Positions 7,469-15,790 of a stretch of DNA of 64,000 bases are shown piece after piece. The DNA comes from CAYRJD01 sp965247395 (lineage in GTDB: Bacteria > Actinomycetota > Acidimicrobiia > Acidimicrobiales > Poriferisodalaceae). A program made the position numbers and the translations under genes. Position 1 is the stretch's first letter, and every line of letters begins with the position of its first letter. The stretch covers positions 434,001-498,000 of the forward strand of contig OZ252012.1 in the NCBI GenBank assembly GCA_965247395.1. The letters are read 5' to 3'. A model generated the notes under the pieces. It made no database searches. It saw nothing but the letters and a program-made list of their open reading frames with translations, and was not told the origin of the DNA.

Positions 7469-8506
7469 GTGTCTGGCGGAGGAAAAACCGATACAAAATC
7501 TGCCGCACCGGTTATCGGTACGGGCGGTGAGATTCGTCTGCTGACAGGCAGCGATCCAACTCTGCTCACCGACGCAGTCAAAGACACGGTCGAACTGCTA
7601 GCGGTGGACATAGATCGCTCAACCAATGTGCATGAGTTTTTTGGCGAGGAATATCTGGTTGGTGAGCTAGTCCTGGCGGCATCTACCCAGCCGCTGTTTT
7701 CAAGTCATCGAGTGGTCGTAGCGCGCGAGCTCAGCCGCTTCGGCAGCGCCGACCTTGCGCCGCTGGTCGATTATCTGGCAGCTCCAACGCCTACCACGAG
7801 CTTGGTTTTGGAGTGGGGAGCGGGACGGATACCCAAGGCGCTGGACGATGCTCTAAAAGCTGCGGGTGCAAAGAAGGTCTCAACTACTGCCCCCACGCGC
7901 AAACCAGACCGCAGAAAGTGGTTAGACGAAAAGCTCGACGAGGTCGGTGTAAACCTTGACTCAGAGGCGGCCCAACTGCTCTTGGCCCATTTGGGCGATG
8001 AGATAGCGCGCCTCAGCGGTTTGCTGGAAACGCTGGAGTCGGTTTTCGGCGCCGGGGCCACGCTAAGCGCGCAAGACATTGAGCCGTATTTGGGTGCGGC
8101 TGGCCGGGTGCCGCCCTGGGATCTCACCGACGCCATAGACGCGGGCAATATTTCAAATGCGCTGCGCGTACTCCAGCGAATGTGGCAAGCCGGAATGGCT
8201 CCCATGCAGGTGATGACATCGCTTGGTAGTCACTACAACCGAATACTTCGCCTTGATGGTGTGGCGATCGGTAGCAACGAGCAAGCCGCTGAGCTGCTCG
8301 GACAAAACCCAAACAACAGAGGCAGTGTTTTTTCGGCAGGCAAGGCTCTGGCGATCTCTCGCAAGATGGGGCACGCCAGCATCACACGAGCGGTTGAACT
8401 GCTGGCACGAGCGGACTCTGAGGTTCGCGGCGTGTCAGGTTTAGACGACCGCTGCGTGATGGAGATATTGGTCGGTCGGCTCGCTGCAATGTGCAGTCGC
8501 CGCTAG
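7469..8506 (+). CDS. holA: DNA polymerase III delta subunit
   Basis: The 345-residue product is the clamp-loader delta subunit, which opens the beta sliding clamp during replication. Family features include an N-terminal segment EIRLLTGSDPTLLTDAVKDTV, the loading strand QPLFSSHRVVVARELSRF, LVLEWGAGRIPKAL, and helical domains II/III with LLLAHLGDEIARLSGLLETLE and VPPWDLTDAIDAGNISNALRVL. Placement directly after comEC is common in bacteria. The start is GTG at 7469. The 129 bp between comEC and holA shows no clear feature. Confidence 0.9.
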   Translation: MSGGGKTDTKSAAPVIGTGGEIRLLTGSDPTLLTDAVKDTVELLAVDIDRSTNVHEFFGEEYLVGELVLAASTQPLFSSHRVVVARELSRFGSADLAPLVDYLAAPTPTTSLVLEWGAGRIPKALDDALKAAGAKKVSTTAPTRKPDRRKWLDEKLDEVGVNLDSEAAQLLLAHLGDEIARLSGLLETLESVFGAGATLSAQDIEPYLGAAGRVPPWDLTDAIDAGNISNALRVLQRMWQAGMAPMQVMTSLGSHYNRILRLDGVAIGSNEQAAELLGQNPNNRGSVFSAGKALAISRKMGHASITRAVELLARADSEVRGVSGLDDRCVMEILVGRLAAMCSRR

Positions 8507-8549
8507 CTCAACAAGTCGCCAAACCGCAAAACTAACTAGGCAAGCAAAT

Positions 8550-8807
8550 TTAAGAAAAGCGCCGCACCGCAGCTGCTAGCCGCGACTTACGTCGAGCAGC
8601 CTCGTTGCGATGAATAACACCCTTAGTGGTGGCCATGTCAAAGCGCTTTTGCGCTTCACGAGTCAGTTCTTCGGTGGGCTCTCCGGCTTCGGCCGCAGCT
8701 AGTACCGACTTCTCACGCGTGTTCAGTTCAGAGAGCACTCCGCGGTTGCGAATACGGCGCTTTTCGTTCTGGCGATTGCGCTTGATCTGACTCTTGATGT
8801 TGGCCAC
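8550..8807 (-). CDS. rpsT: 30S ribosomal protein S20
   Basis: The 85-residue basic protein begins MANIKSQIKRNRQNEKRRIRNR and ends GVIHRNEAARRKSRLAAAVRRF, diagnostic of S20, which binds 16S rRNA. It faces lepA across only 30 bp, so its promoter must overlap the lepA promoter or coding region. holA and rpsT are convergent neighbours, as in many bacteria. Confidence 0.97.
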   Translation of the reverse strand: MANIKSQIKRNRQNEKRRIRNRGVLSELNTREKSVLAAAEAGEPTEELTREAQKRFDMATTKGVIHRNEAARRKSRLAAAVRRFS

Positions 8808-8837
8808 GAGGTGTTAGAGGCTACCTTGCGAGGTGGG

Positions 8838-10646
8838 ATGAACCACCAGTCAGCGGAGCCAGCTGATCCGGCCAGTATTCGGAATTTTTCGATCATCGCT
8901 CATATCGATCACGGCAAGTCGACGCTGTCCGATCGCATTCTGGAGCTGACGAACGCTGTTGAAGCACGCTCCATGCGAAACCAGTTTCTCGACTCGATGG
9001 ATCTTGAGCGTGAGCGCGGCATAACGATCAAGGCGCAAAATGTGAGAGTCAGCTGGAAGGGATACACGCTGCACCTCATAGACACGCCCGGCCACGTTGA
9101 TTTCGGTTACGAGGTCAGCCGGTCGTTGGCCGCCTGTGAGGGAGTGGTGCTGCTAGTTGATGCAGCGCAGGGCATAGAAGCGCAAACTCTGGCCAACTGC
9201 AACCTGGCTTTGCAGCACGATTTGGAAATCGTGCCGGTGCTCAACAAGATTGACCTGCCCTCAGCCGACCCCGACCTTTACGCCCAAGAAATCGAAACCG
9301 TGCTAGGCATTGACGCCAGCGAAGTGCTCGCCATCTCTGCCAAAACCGGTGAGGGAGTGCCGGAGCTTCTCGACGCCATCGTGGAGCGCATCTCGCCTCC
9401 GGGCGGCAACTCGGATGGTCCGCTGCGTGCTTTGATATTTGATTCGCATTTTGACCAATACCGCGGTGTGGTGTCTTCGGTGCGTGTGGTTGACGGCTGC
9501 ATGAAATCGGGCGAGCGAGTGAAATTCATGCAAACCGGTAATACCCACACGGTGGAAGAAGTGGGCGTGCGAGCACCCGCGCCGGTGCCCACTAGCCAGC
9601 TAGGACGAGGCGAGGTCGGTTACCTGATTGCTGGTATCAAAAACGTGGGCCAAGCCAAATCCGGTGAAACCGTTACCACTGCAATCGGTGGCGCGACCGA
9701 ACCGCTAGATGGCTATGACGAACCCAAGCCGATGGTGTTTTGCGGGCTGTACCCGATAGACGGTGACGACTATGCCGAACTGCGTGAAGCCCTAGCCAAG
9801 CTCCAGCTAAACGACGCTTCGGTCACTTTTGAGCCGGAGACCTCATCGGCACTGGGCTTTGGTTTCCGCTGCGGTTTCTTAGGGCTGCTGCATATGGAAA
9901 TAGTGCGAGAGCGTCTAGAGCGTGAGTTTGACCTGTCGCTGATTGCGACCGCACCGTCGGTGGCCTATCGCGTAACCACTGACGATGGCAAGGTGAGCCA
10001 GATACAAAACCCGTCTGATATGGCTGCGGCTGGCTCCATTTCGGTGATCGAAGAACCAATGTTGCGGATCAGTGTGCTGACGCCAGCCAACTACACGGGT
10101 TCGGTGATGGAACTGTGCCAGCAGCGGCGAGCCACGCAGTCGGGTATGGAATATCTGTCTCCCGAGCGAGTCGAGCTGCGCTATGAAATTCCGCTAGCAG
10201 AAGTTGTAACCGACTTTTTTGATCAACTAAAGAGCCGCACCCAGGGTTACGCCAGCCTGGATTATGAATACTCCCAATATCGCCCCAGCAACTTGGTGCG
10301 CGTTGATGTGCTGTTAAACAGCGAGCCGGTTGATGCGTTTTCAACGATCGTGCACCGCGATGACGCTTACGCCTACGGCAAAGCGATGACTGAGAAGCTG
10401 CGTGAACTGATTCCGCGCCAGATGTTTGATATTCCAATTCAAGCCGCCATAGGCGGGCGGATAATTGCGCGTGAAACCGTCAAAGCCAAGCGCAAGGACG
10501 TGCTTAGCAAGTGCTACGGAGGCGATATCACACGCAAGCGCAAGTTGCTGGAGCGCCAAAAGGCAGGCAAGCGCCGCATGAAGTCCATTGGCAGAGTAGA
10601 GGTGCCAAACGAAGCTTTCGTTTCGGCCTTGACGCTAGATAGCTGA
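8838..10646 (+). CDS. lepA: Elongation factor 4 (LepA), ribosome-acting GTPase
   Basis: The 602-residue translational GTPase has G1 AHIDHGKST, G2 in RGITIKAQ, G3 DTPGHVDF and G4 NKID. The EF-G-like domains follow, then the LepA-specific C-terminal end with CYGGDITRKRKLLERQKAGKRRMK. It binds ribosomes and influences initiation and elongation fidelity. An ATG at 8838 is chosen over the in-frame GTG at 8811 because CGAGGTGGG sits directly upstream and homologues start near here. The rpsT gene is divergent and 30 bp away. Confidence 0.95.
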   Translation: MNHQSAEPADPASIRNFSIIAHIDHGKSTLSDRILELTNAVEARSMRNQFLDSMDLERERGITIKAQNVRVSWKGYTLHLIDTPGHVDFGYEVSRSLAACEGVVLLVDAAQGIEAQTLANCNLALQHDLEIVPVLNKIDLPSADPDLYAQEIETVLGIDASEVLAISAKTGEGVPELLDAIVERISPPGGNSDGPLRALIFDSHFDQYRGVVSSVRVVDGCMKSGERVKFMQTGNTHTVEEVGVRAPAPVPTSQLGRGEVGYLIAGIKNVGQAKSGETVTTAIGGATEPLDGYDEPKPMVFCGLYPIDGDDYAELREALAKLQLNDASVTFEPETSSALGFGFRCGFLGLLHMEIVRERLEREFDLSLIATAPSVAYRVTTDDGKVSQIQNPSDMAAAGSISVIEEPMLRISVLTPANYTGSVMELCQQRRATQSGMEYLSPERVELRYEIPLAEVVTDFFDQLKSRTQGYASLDYEYSQYRPSNLVRVDVLLNSEPVDAFSTIVHRDDAYAYGKAMTEKLRELIPRQMFDIPIQAAIGGRIIARETVKAKRKDVLSKCYGGDITRKRKLLERQKAGKRRMKSIGRVEVPNEAFVSALTLDS

Positions 10647-10763
10647 GTGGTTTGCCTAATCATGCGTAGCGCATCCAGTCAGTCGCGAATGACCACTTTG
10701 CTACTTAGCTACCGCCAGTGATCGCTAGCGTTGTATTAGTTGGAGGCGAGCTAGGAGGCGCAC

Positions 10764-11795
10764 ATGGATGAACGCCGTGCTGCGGTGCTGCATGCCGTCG
10801 TTGAGAGCTTCATCGATAACGCTCAGCCGGTTGGTTCTCAGACCGCGCTGAAAATGTCAGGCCTTGATGTTTCGGCGGCCACAATTCGAAACGACCTAGT
10901 GGCGCTTGAGGCGGAAGGTTTTTTGGCGAAGCCTCACACCAGCGCAGGACGCATACCTACCGAAGCTGGTTACCGCTGCTTTGTAGACCATCTTGAGCCC
11001 AGCCAGCTGGATCTTGCTGAGAGGCGCCAGGTAAAGGCTTTTTTCAGGCATGCGCAAGGGCAGATCGAGGAGCGCCTGGCTGACACCAGCAAGCTGTTGT
11101 CAGATCTGACTGCCTATACCGCTGTGGTGGTCGCTCCCTCACATGAGCGAGAGATCATTCGTTCGGCCGTTTTGGTGGATCTTGGTGGCGGACGATTGGT
11201 GTTTGTGGTTTTGACCTCCTCTGGCGCGGTTAAGCGCTGCCAGGTAGTGCCTGCACCGCAGCGAACCGGATCATCAAGGAACGCCAGCACAGTTGCCGAC
11301 CCTTCCGAGATCGAAGAAGCTTCAAAGCGCTTGTCCGAGTGCCTGGTGGGCACAGCACGCACAGACGTGTTGGGTGTTTCGCAGTCGGGTAACGCGGCCG
11401 TCGACGCTTTGATGGATGCCGCAATTGATTCCTGGCAGCACAACGAGACCGGCGAGCAAGAGCTGTACGTCGGCGGGGCCGCAGACGTAGCTGAGCAGTT
11501 TGAAGCCATGTCAACCGTCAAGTCGGTATTGAAGGTTTTAGAAGAGCAGCTAATAGTGGTGCAGTTGTTGCGCAGCCTGGTTGATCGTGGCCTCAGCGTG
11601 GCTATCGGCTCTGAGACAGGGATTTTACCTTTGGCCGAGTGCGCGATCGTGGCTTCGCCTTATGAGGTTGATGGTGAGCCCGTTGGCAGCATTGGTGTAG
11701 TGGGGCCAACCCGAATGGATTACCCGAAAGCCTTGGCCACTGTCAACCTGGTAGGTGAGCGGCTGGGTGATTCGCTGGCTGCCGACGCAAGCTAG
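10764..11795 (+). CDS. hrcA: Heat-inducible transcription repressor HrcA
   Basis: The 343-residue protein has the N-terminal winged helix of HrcA (ERRAAVLHAVVESFIDNAQPVGS, SAATIRNDLVALEAEGFL, HTSAGRIPTEAGYR) and the conserved C-terminal GPTRMDYPKALATV. HrcA represses chaperone genes by binding CIRCE elements. No CIRCE (TTAGCACTC-N9-GAGTGCTAA) is visible upstream here, so autoregulation is not supported. GAGCTAGGAGG precedes the ATG at 10764. It is followed 21 bp later by dnaJ, a conserved actinobacterial pairing; the usual downstream rsmE is absent and hemW takes its place. Confidence 0.95.
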   Translation: MDERRAAVLHAVVESFIDNAQPVGSQTALKMSGLDVSAATIRNDLVALEAEGFLAKPHTSAGRIPTEAGYRCFVDHLEPSQLDLAERRQVKAFFRHAQGQIEERLADTSKLLSDLTAYTAVVVAPSHEREIIRSAVLVDLGGGRLVFVVLTSSGAVKRCQVVPAPQRTGSSRNASTVADPSEIEEASKRLSECLVGTARTDVLGVSQSGNAAVDALMDAAIDSWQHNETGEQELYVGGAADVAEQFEAMSTVKSVLKVLEEQLIVVQLLRSLVDRGLSVAIGSETGILPLAECAIVASPYEVDGEPVGSIGVVGPTRMDYPKALATVNLVGERLGDSLAADAS

Positions 11796-11816
11796 GCCGA
11801 GCAATACGAGTAACAG

Positions 11817-12950
11817 ATGCCAGCCGATTATTACGAACTACTTGGGTTAAACCGTGGCGCCACCGTCGCTGAGCTAAAGGCCGCCTACCGACGCCTCGCG
11901 CGTGAACATCATCCTGACGCCAACAATGGCGATACCAGCTCCGAAGCAATCTTCAAGGAGATCAGTGAGGCCTACGCAGTGCTGTCAGACCCTGAAGCGC
12001 GTGAGCGTTATGACCGCTTCGGTCATAACGGAGTGAAGGCCGGAGCAGGGGGGTTTGACTTCGATCTTGGTTCGATTTTTGACAGCTTCTTTGGACACGA
12101 TCCGTTTGGAGGTTCGAATCGTCGTGGCCCCGCTGGTCCGCCGCCTGGTGACGACCAAGAAGTGGTGGTGAGACTGAAATTTGCCGAAGCAATATTTGGT
12201 ACTGAGGCCACGGTCAACCTACGTTCAGCGGTTCGTTGCGATAAGTGCGACGGCGAAGGCACAGCGCCTGGAACGACTCGCTCACGTTGCGGGGTCTGTG
12301 ACGGTGCCGGCCAGGTGCGCCAGGTGCGTAACAGCGTGTTCGGTCAGATGGTTACCGCTGCTCCTTGTAATCACTGCAGAGGGCTGGGGGAGCAGATTGA
12401 TAGCCCGTGCAAGAGCTGTCGTGGAGGTGGTGTGCGAACCGAAAAGGTGACTCACACTCTGACCGTTCCGCCAGGGGTTGAGCCAGGTTCGGTCTTGCGA
12501 GCGGTCGGCCGCGGTCATGCCGGAGCGCGTGGTGGAACATCTGGCGATCTGTTTGTTCACCTGGAGATGGAGTCCAGCAAGACGTTTGCTCGTGAAGGGC
12601 AGAACTTGATCGCGGAACTAAGCATCACGATGCTGCAAGCTGCTCTGGGCGCGCGTGTCAGCTTTGAGACGTTGGACGGGCGAGATGGAACAGAAAAGGT
12701 GGTTATCAAGCCCGGAACTCAACCTGGTGACATGCTGCGTTTACGAGGCCTCGGAGTGCCTCGCTCAAATGGTCGTGGGCGAGGCGATCTTCATCTGTTT
12801 GTGAAGATCGAAATCCCTCGCAAGCTGACCTCCAAGCAAACCGATTTGCTGGCAAAGGTCGCGCAAGAGCTTGGTGATCAGACTGACCAAGATTTGGCTG
12901 ACCAGGATCTGGCTGGCGCAGAGGCTGAGGCCGACGCGATACCGGCCTAG
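11817..12950 (+). CDS. dnaJ: Chaperone protein DnaJ
   Basis: The 377-residue type I J-protein has a J domain (DYYELLGLNRGATVAELKAAYRRL, HPD within REHHPDAN) and a Gly/Phe-rich region with FDFDLGSIFDSFFG. Four zinc-binding CxxCxGxG-like motifs follow (CDKCDGEG, CGVCDGAG, CNHCRGLG, CKSCRGGG), then the C-terminal substrate-binding domains. It delivers unfolded proteins to DnaK and stimulates its ATPase. The last 25 residues contain an Asp/Ala-rich tail with DQTDQDLADQDLAGAEAEAD, slightly repetitive and not typical of DnaJ. It lies in an operon with hrcA. Confidence 0.96.
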   Translation: MPADYYELLGLNRGATVAELKAAYRRLAREHHPDANNGDTSSEAIFKEISEAYAVLSDPEARERYDRFGHNGVKAGAGGFDFDLGSIFDSFFGHDPFGGSNRRGPAGPPPGDDQEVVVRLKFAEAIFGTEATVNLRSAVRCDKCDGEGTAPGTTRSRCGVCDGAGQVRQVRNSVFGQMVTAAPCNHCRGLGEQIDSPCKSCRGGGVRTEKVTHTLTVPPGVEPGSVLRAVGRGHAGARGGTSGDLFVHLEMESSKTFAREGQNLIAELSITMLQAALGARVSFETLDGRDGTEKVVIKPGTQPGDMLRLRGLGVPRSNGRGRGDLHLFVKIEIPRKLTSKQTDLLAKVAQELGDQTDQDLADQDLAGAEAEADAIPA

Positions 12951-12992
12951 CTGACAAAAATTAGCGAGCCAAAGGTAGCGGGACGGTCTTTC

Positions 12993-14138
12993 GTGTTTGG
13001 CGTATATCTCCATGTGCCGTTTTGTACATCTCGCTGTGATTACTGCGCTTTTGCGACCTGGACTGATAAAGCCCACTTAGTCGATGAGTACATGGCGGCT
13101 TGCAAACAGCATGCTGCGGCGCTGGCTGATTCATTACCACAGATCTCTTCGGTGTTTGTTGGAGGAGGTACTCCAAATTTGGTGCCGCCTGCCGCTGTGC
13201 TGAGCGTGTTGGGAGAGTTCAATCTCAGCTCGGGCGCTGAGATAACCGTGGAGTGCAATCCAGATCTAGTCACCACTGAACAGATGAACGAATTCGCGGC
13301 TGGAGGGGTAAATCGCATCAGCTTGGGAGTTCAATCGATGGTGCCCGAAGTGCTGCAAGCCTTAGGCCGTGAGCATGATCCGGCGGCGGTCCACAAGTCC
13401 GTTGAGAGTGTGCGATCGGCTGGCATCTCTCAGCTGAACTTGGATCTCATCTTTGGGGGTAGCGGTGAATCGATGGACGATTGGTTGCTTACCTTGTCGC
13501 AGGCCGTTGAGCTAGACCCTGATCACATCAGCAGCTATGGCTTGACCGTTGAGCCCGGCACGCCTTTGGCGGATGACTTGGCGCGCCATCCCGACGACGA
13601 TGATCAAGCCGAAAAATATCTAGCAGCCGATGATGTGCTTGGTAGTGCTGGCTATGAGAACTATGAGATTTCCAACTGGGCAAAGCTCGGCAGTCGCTGC
13701 CAGCACAATCTGCTGTATTGGGCACAGGGTGAGTACATCGGCATAGGGGCGGCCGCACACAGCCATCGTGATGGTTGTCGTTGGTGGAATGTGCGCACTC
13801 CGGAGCGCTACATAGAAGCGGTCACTGGGGTCGCTGGTGGAGAAATAGGTGAGGTAGCCGCTGGGGTCGCTGGTGGAGAAATAGTGTCTGGTGGAGTAAT
13901 CGGTGGAGTGTCTGGTGGAGTAATAGTGGCTGGTAGCGAGCGACTAAGCGAAGCCGAGCGACGCGTAGAGAGGCTTCAGCTAGAAATTCGCACTAGCGAA
14001 GGGATTGCGACTCAAGACACTCCGAACAATTTGTCGCCCGAAGTTGCTGAACTACTAGAGGCTGGCGCAGATGGCCGTACTCGGCTGACAAGGCGCGGCC
14101 GGTTATTAGCCAATGAGGTGGCGCTGCATTTTGAGTGA
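12993..14138 (+). CDS. hemW: Radical SAM heme chaperone HemW (HemN-like)
   Basis: The 381-residue radical SAM protein starts FGVYLHVPFCTSRCDYCAF, giving the CxxxCxxC [4Fe-4S] motif. The HemW/HemN core follows (FVGGGTPNLVP, VNRISLGVQSM, INLDLIFG-like NLDLIFGGSGE, SSYGLTVEPGTPL, NYEISNWA). Members of this short form lack the HemN N-terminal Cys and are heme chaperones for respiratory proteins, not coproporphyrinogen oxidases. A Gly/Val-rich repeat insert (GVAGGEIGEVAAGVAGGEI onward, 13825-13924) interrupts the C-terminal region before the conserved RRVERLQLEIRTSEG. The start is GTG at 12993. Confidence 0.9.
   Translation: MFGVYLHVPFCTSRCDYCAFATWTDKAHLVDEYMAACKQHAAALADSLPQISSVFVGGGTPNLVPPAAVLSVLGEFNLSSGAEITVECNPDLVTTEQMNEFAAGGVNRISLGVQSMVPEVLQALGREHDPAAVHKSVESVRSAGISQLNLDLIFGGSGESMDDWLLTLSQAVELDPDHISSYGLTVEPGTPLADDLARHPDDDDQAEKYLAADDVLGSAGYENYEISNWAKLGSRCQHNLLYWAQGEYIGIGAAAHSHRDGCRWWNVRTPERYIEAVTGVAGGEIGEVAAGVAGGEIVSGGVIGGVSGGVIVAGSERLSEAERRVERLQLEIRTSEGIATQDTPNNLSPEVAELLEAGADGRTRLTRRGRLLANEVALHFE
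13825..13924. repeat. Nested direct repeats in hemW (24-bp and 17-bp pairs)
   Basis: A perfect 24-bp direct repeat occupies 13825-13848 and 13861-13884, 36 bp apart. A perfect 17-bp repeat occupies 13884-13900 and 13908-13924, 24 bp apart. All offsets preserve the frame. The 3' half contains the GGTGGAGTAAT unit also seen in comEC. Confidence 0.9.
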
Positions 14139-14169
14139 GGTCTGTCGTTAGCCGTTAGTCGCTTGCTTG

Positions 14170-14232
14170 AAAGTCGAGCTAGCCGGGCTGGCTGAGTTAG
14201 CTGGACTAGCGGGCTAGCCGGGTTAACCGGAG
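14170..14232. repeat. Degenerate 18-bp repeats in a convergent intergenic gap
   Basis: Between the hemW stop and the pseudokinase stop, three to four degenerate 18-bp units of the type GAGCTAGCCGGGCTGGCT can be aligned. No T-tract terminator is evident. Confidence 0.4.
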
Positions 14233-15786
14233 CTAACCAGAAAAGTGCGATAGCGCTGCGTCTGACCAGTGGTGGTTGGGGCTCATCGTTAGTGATTGTT
14301 CACCAAACCAGACGACCAGATCATGGCACTGCCGGGCCGGGCTGGCTTCAGCGACATTTGCCAATGAGCTAACCCTCGTGGCACCAGTAGGTACGGATGC
14401 CCTAGAGGTTGGTTGTGCTGGGGGAGAGCCGTAGGGCCAAACGGCGAAAAAGAACGCTTCGCCGCTTGTGGGGCGCAGCACGGCTGGTGTTGCAATGCCA
14501 TCGCAGTTCCAGTCACCAACGGCGACGAGGTCGTCGGTTTGCCCGATCAGCCAACGACGCGTAGGCGTGGCAATAGCGGGCTGTCCTGCGACAACGCCTG
14601 CACCGCTATTGGTACCGATCTGGATTTTCTCAGTGCAGCCATCTCCGTTGATATCTAGTTCGCTGGTTGTTGTGATGGTGGCTAAACCTTCGGGCGCAGT
14701 GTTAGGTGCTGCTGAGTCACTCGCTGCACCATCAAAGCAGCGCTCTGGAGTCAGACCCGTCACCAATACGCCTGTTGGTCGGCCATCAGCGGTCAAGTTG
14801 TTGGTGCCAATTCCTGCACCACCTGCACCAGTACCAGTCTCATCGCTGGCCGAGCTATGAAGGGCACCGGCTTGAGTGTCTGCGGGTAGAGCGACGGAGA
14901 CGGGGGAAGTGGGTGAAGCGAGCAAATCGGGCGAAGATTGCGAGAATCCAAACTGCCAGACCCCAACCGCGGCCACTAGCGCAGCTGCAGCCAGCCACAC
15001 GCGACGACTAGGGATTCGTTGCGGCAGCCAGTGCCGTAACGGTTTCGATGATTTTCGTAACCCAGCACTCTCACCAGTCCGTGCAAGCTCTGAGAGATGG
15101 GCTAGCCAGCGTCGCAAGTCGGGACCAGCGCCTCTCGCTGTGCTGTCTAGTCTCGGGCTGTCTAGTCTCGGGCCGCCCAGTCTCGGGCTGTCCAGCTTTG
15201 GATTACCCAGTCCCGAATTGTTGTGTGCTGCACTGTTATGTATCGCTCTGTCTTGTGCGACAAAGCGAATGCTCGCATGCAGTGCGGTGGCCTCGCGGCG
15301 CTGCAAAGTTGTCAGTCCTGCGTCCTCGCTGCGAGCAAGCTCCAGCGTCAACAGCTCAGCCAACGCTAAGACGTCGTCGCTTGTTTCTTCAGCTGACTCG
15401 ACGACTTCTAAGGCGCTACCAAAGCCACATAACACCACTAGCCCGTTCTGGTCGATCAGCGCATGCTCTGCGGTTACAGCGCCGTGTCGTATCCCGATCT
15501 CATGCAGCCCAACAAGCGTGTCGCCTAGCTGTAGCGCCACATCAAGCAAGGCATCCAACGACAACGGAGGCTGCTCGGCTAGCGAAGCGCCCGGCACGTA
15601 GGCCAGCATCAGCTCGGATCGATCCTCCAGCTCCAGCAAGCCGCGCAGCTTGACTACGTTCAGGTGGGATGCAGCCTCCAGGAGCTTGGCTTCGCGCCGC
15701 AGCAGGTATCGGTCGTCTCCGGCAGCGTGCTTTACCAGGATTGGTGATCCATCAGCGTCGTCTCGGATGGTGGGAGGGCTAAACAT
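14233..15786 (-). CDS. Membrane-anchored pseudokinase with FG-GAP-like extracytoplasmic tail, last gene of the Tad operon
   Basis: The 517-residue product starts with a protein-kinase-like domain keeping the VxK lysine (ILVKHA) and the helix-C glutamate region (RREAKLLEA). The HRD loop reads RHGAVTAEHALI and the DFG segment reads CGFG, so both catalytic aspartates are missing. A repeat-rich linker precedes one TM helix (RVWLAAAALVAAVGVWQFGF), then a Ser/Thr/Gly-rich outer part with FG-GAP-like calcium loops (LDINGDGC, VGDWNCDGIATPAVLR). The ATG at 15786 is used because the longer frame overlaps the upstream gene. A 4-bp gap to that gene indicates co-transcription with the pilus genes. It may act as a scaffold or sensor for the pilus (inference). 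Confidence 0.7.
   Translation of the reverse strand: MFSPPTIRDDADGSPILVKHAAGDDRYLLRREAKLLEAASHLNVVKLRGLLELEDRSELMLAYVPGASLAEQPPLSLDALLDVALQLGDTLVGLHEIGIRHGAVTAEHALIDQNGLVVLCGFGSALEVVESAEETSDDVLALAELLTLELARSEDAGLTTLQRREATALHASIRFVAQDRAIHNSAAHNNSGLGNPKLDSPRLGGPRLDSPRLDSTARGAGPDLRRWLAHLSELARTGESAGLRKSSKPLRHWLPQRIPSRRVWLAAAALVAAVGVWQFGFSQSSPDLLASPTSPVSVALPADTQAGALHSSASDETGTGAGGAGIGTNNLTADGRPTGVLVTGLTPERCFDGAASDSAAPNTAPEGLATITTTSELDINGDGCTEKIQIGTNSGAGVVAGQPAIATPTRRWLIGQTDDLVAVGDWNCDGIATPAVLRPTSGEAFFFAVWPYGSPPAQPTSRASVPTGATRVSSLANVAEASPARQCHDLVVWFGEQSLTMSPNHHWSDAALSHFSG
15149..15223. repeat. Five in-frame copies of a 15-bp unit in the pseudokinase gene
   Basis: Units start at 15149, 15164, 15179, 15194 and 15209 (plus-strand AGTCTCGGGCTGTCT type). 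They encode Leu-Asp-Ser-Pro-Arg-like pentapeptides in the linker between the kinase-like domain and the TM helix. Confidence 0.85.
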
Positions 15787-15790
15787 CGTC

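Noticed and set aside
10647..10763. Possible CIRCE operator upstream of hrcA
   Set aside because: No TTAGCACTC-N9-GAGTGCTAA-like inverted repeat is found; only a short ATGCG-TAG-CGCAT palindrome at 10662-10674.
14876..15653. Long plus-strand open frames opposite the pseudokinase gene
   Set aside because: They are antisense shadows of a gene with recognisable domains; their translations are Ser/Cys-rich or low-complexity and match no family.
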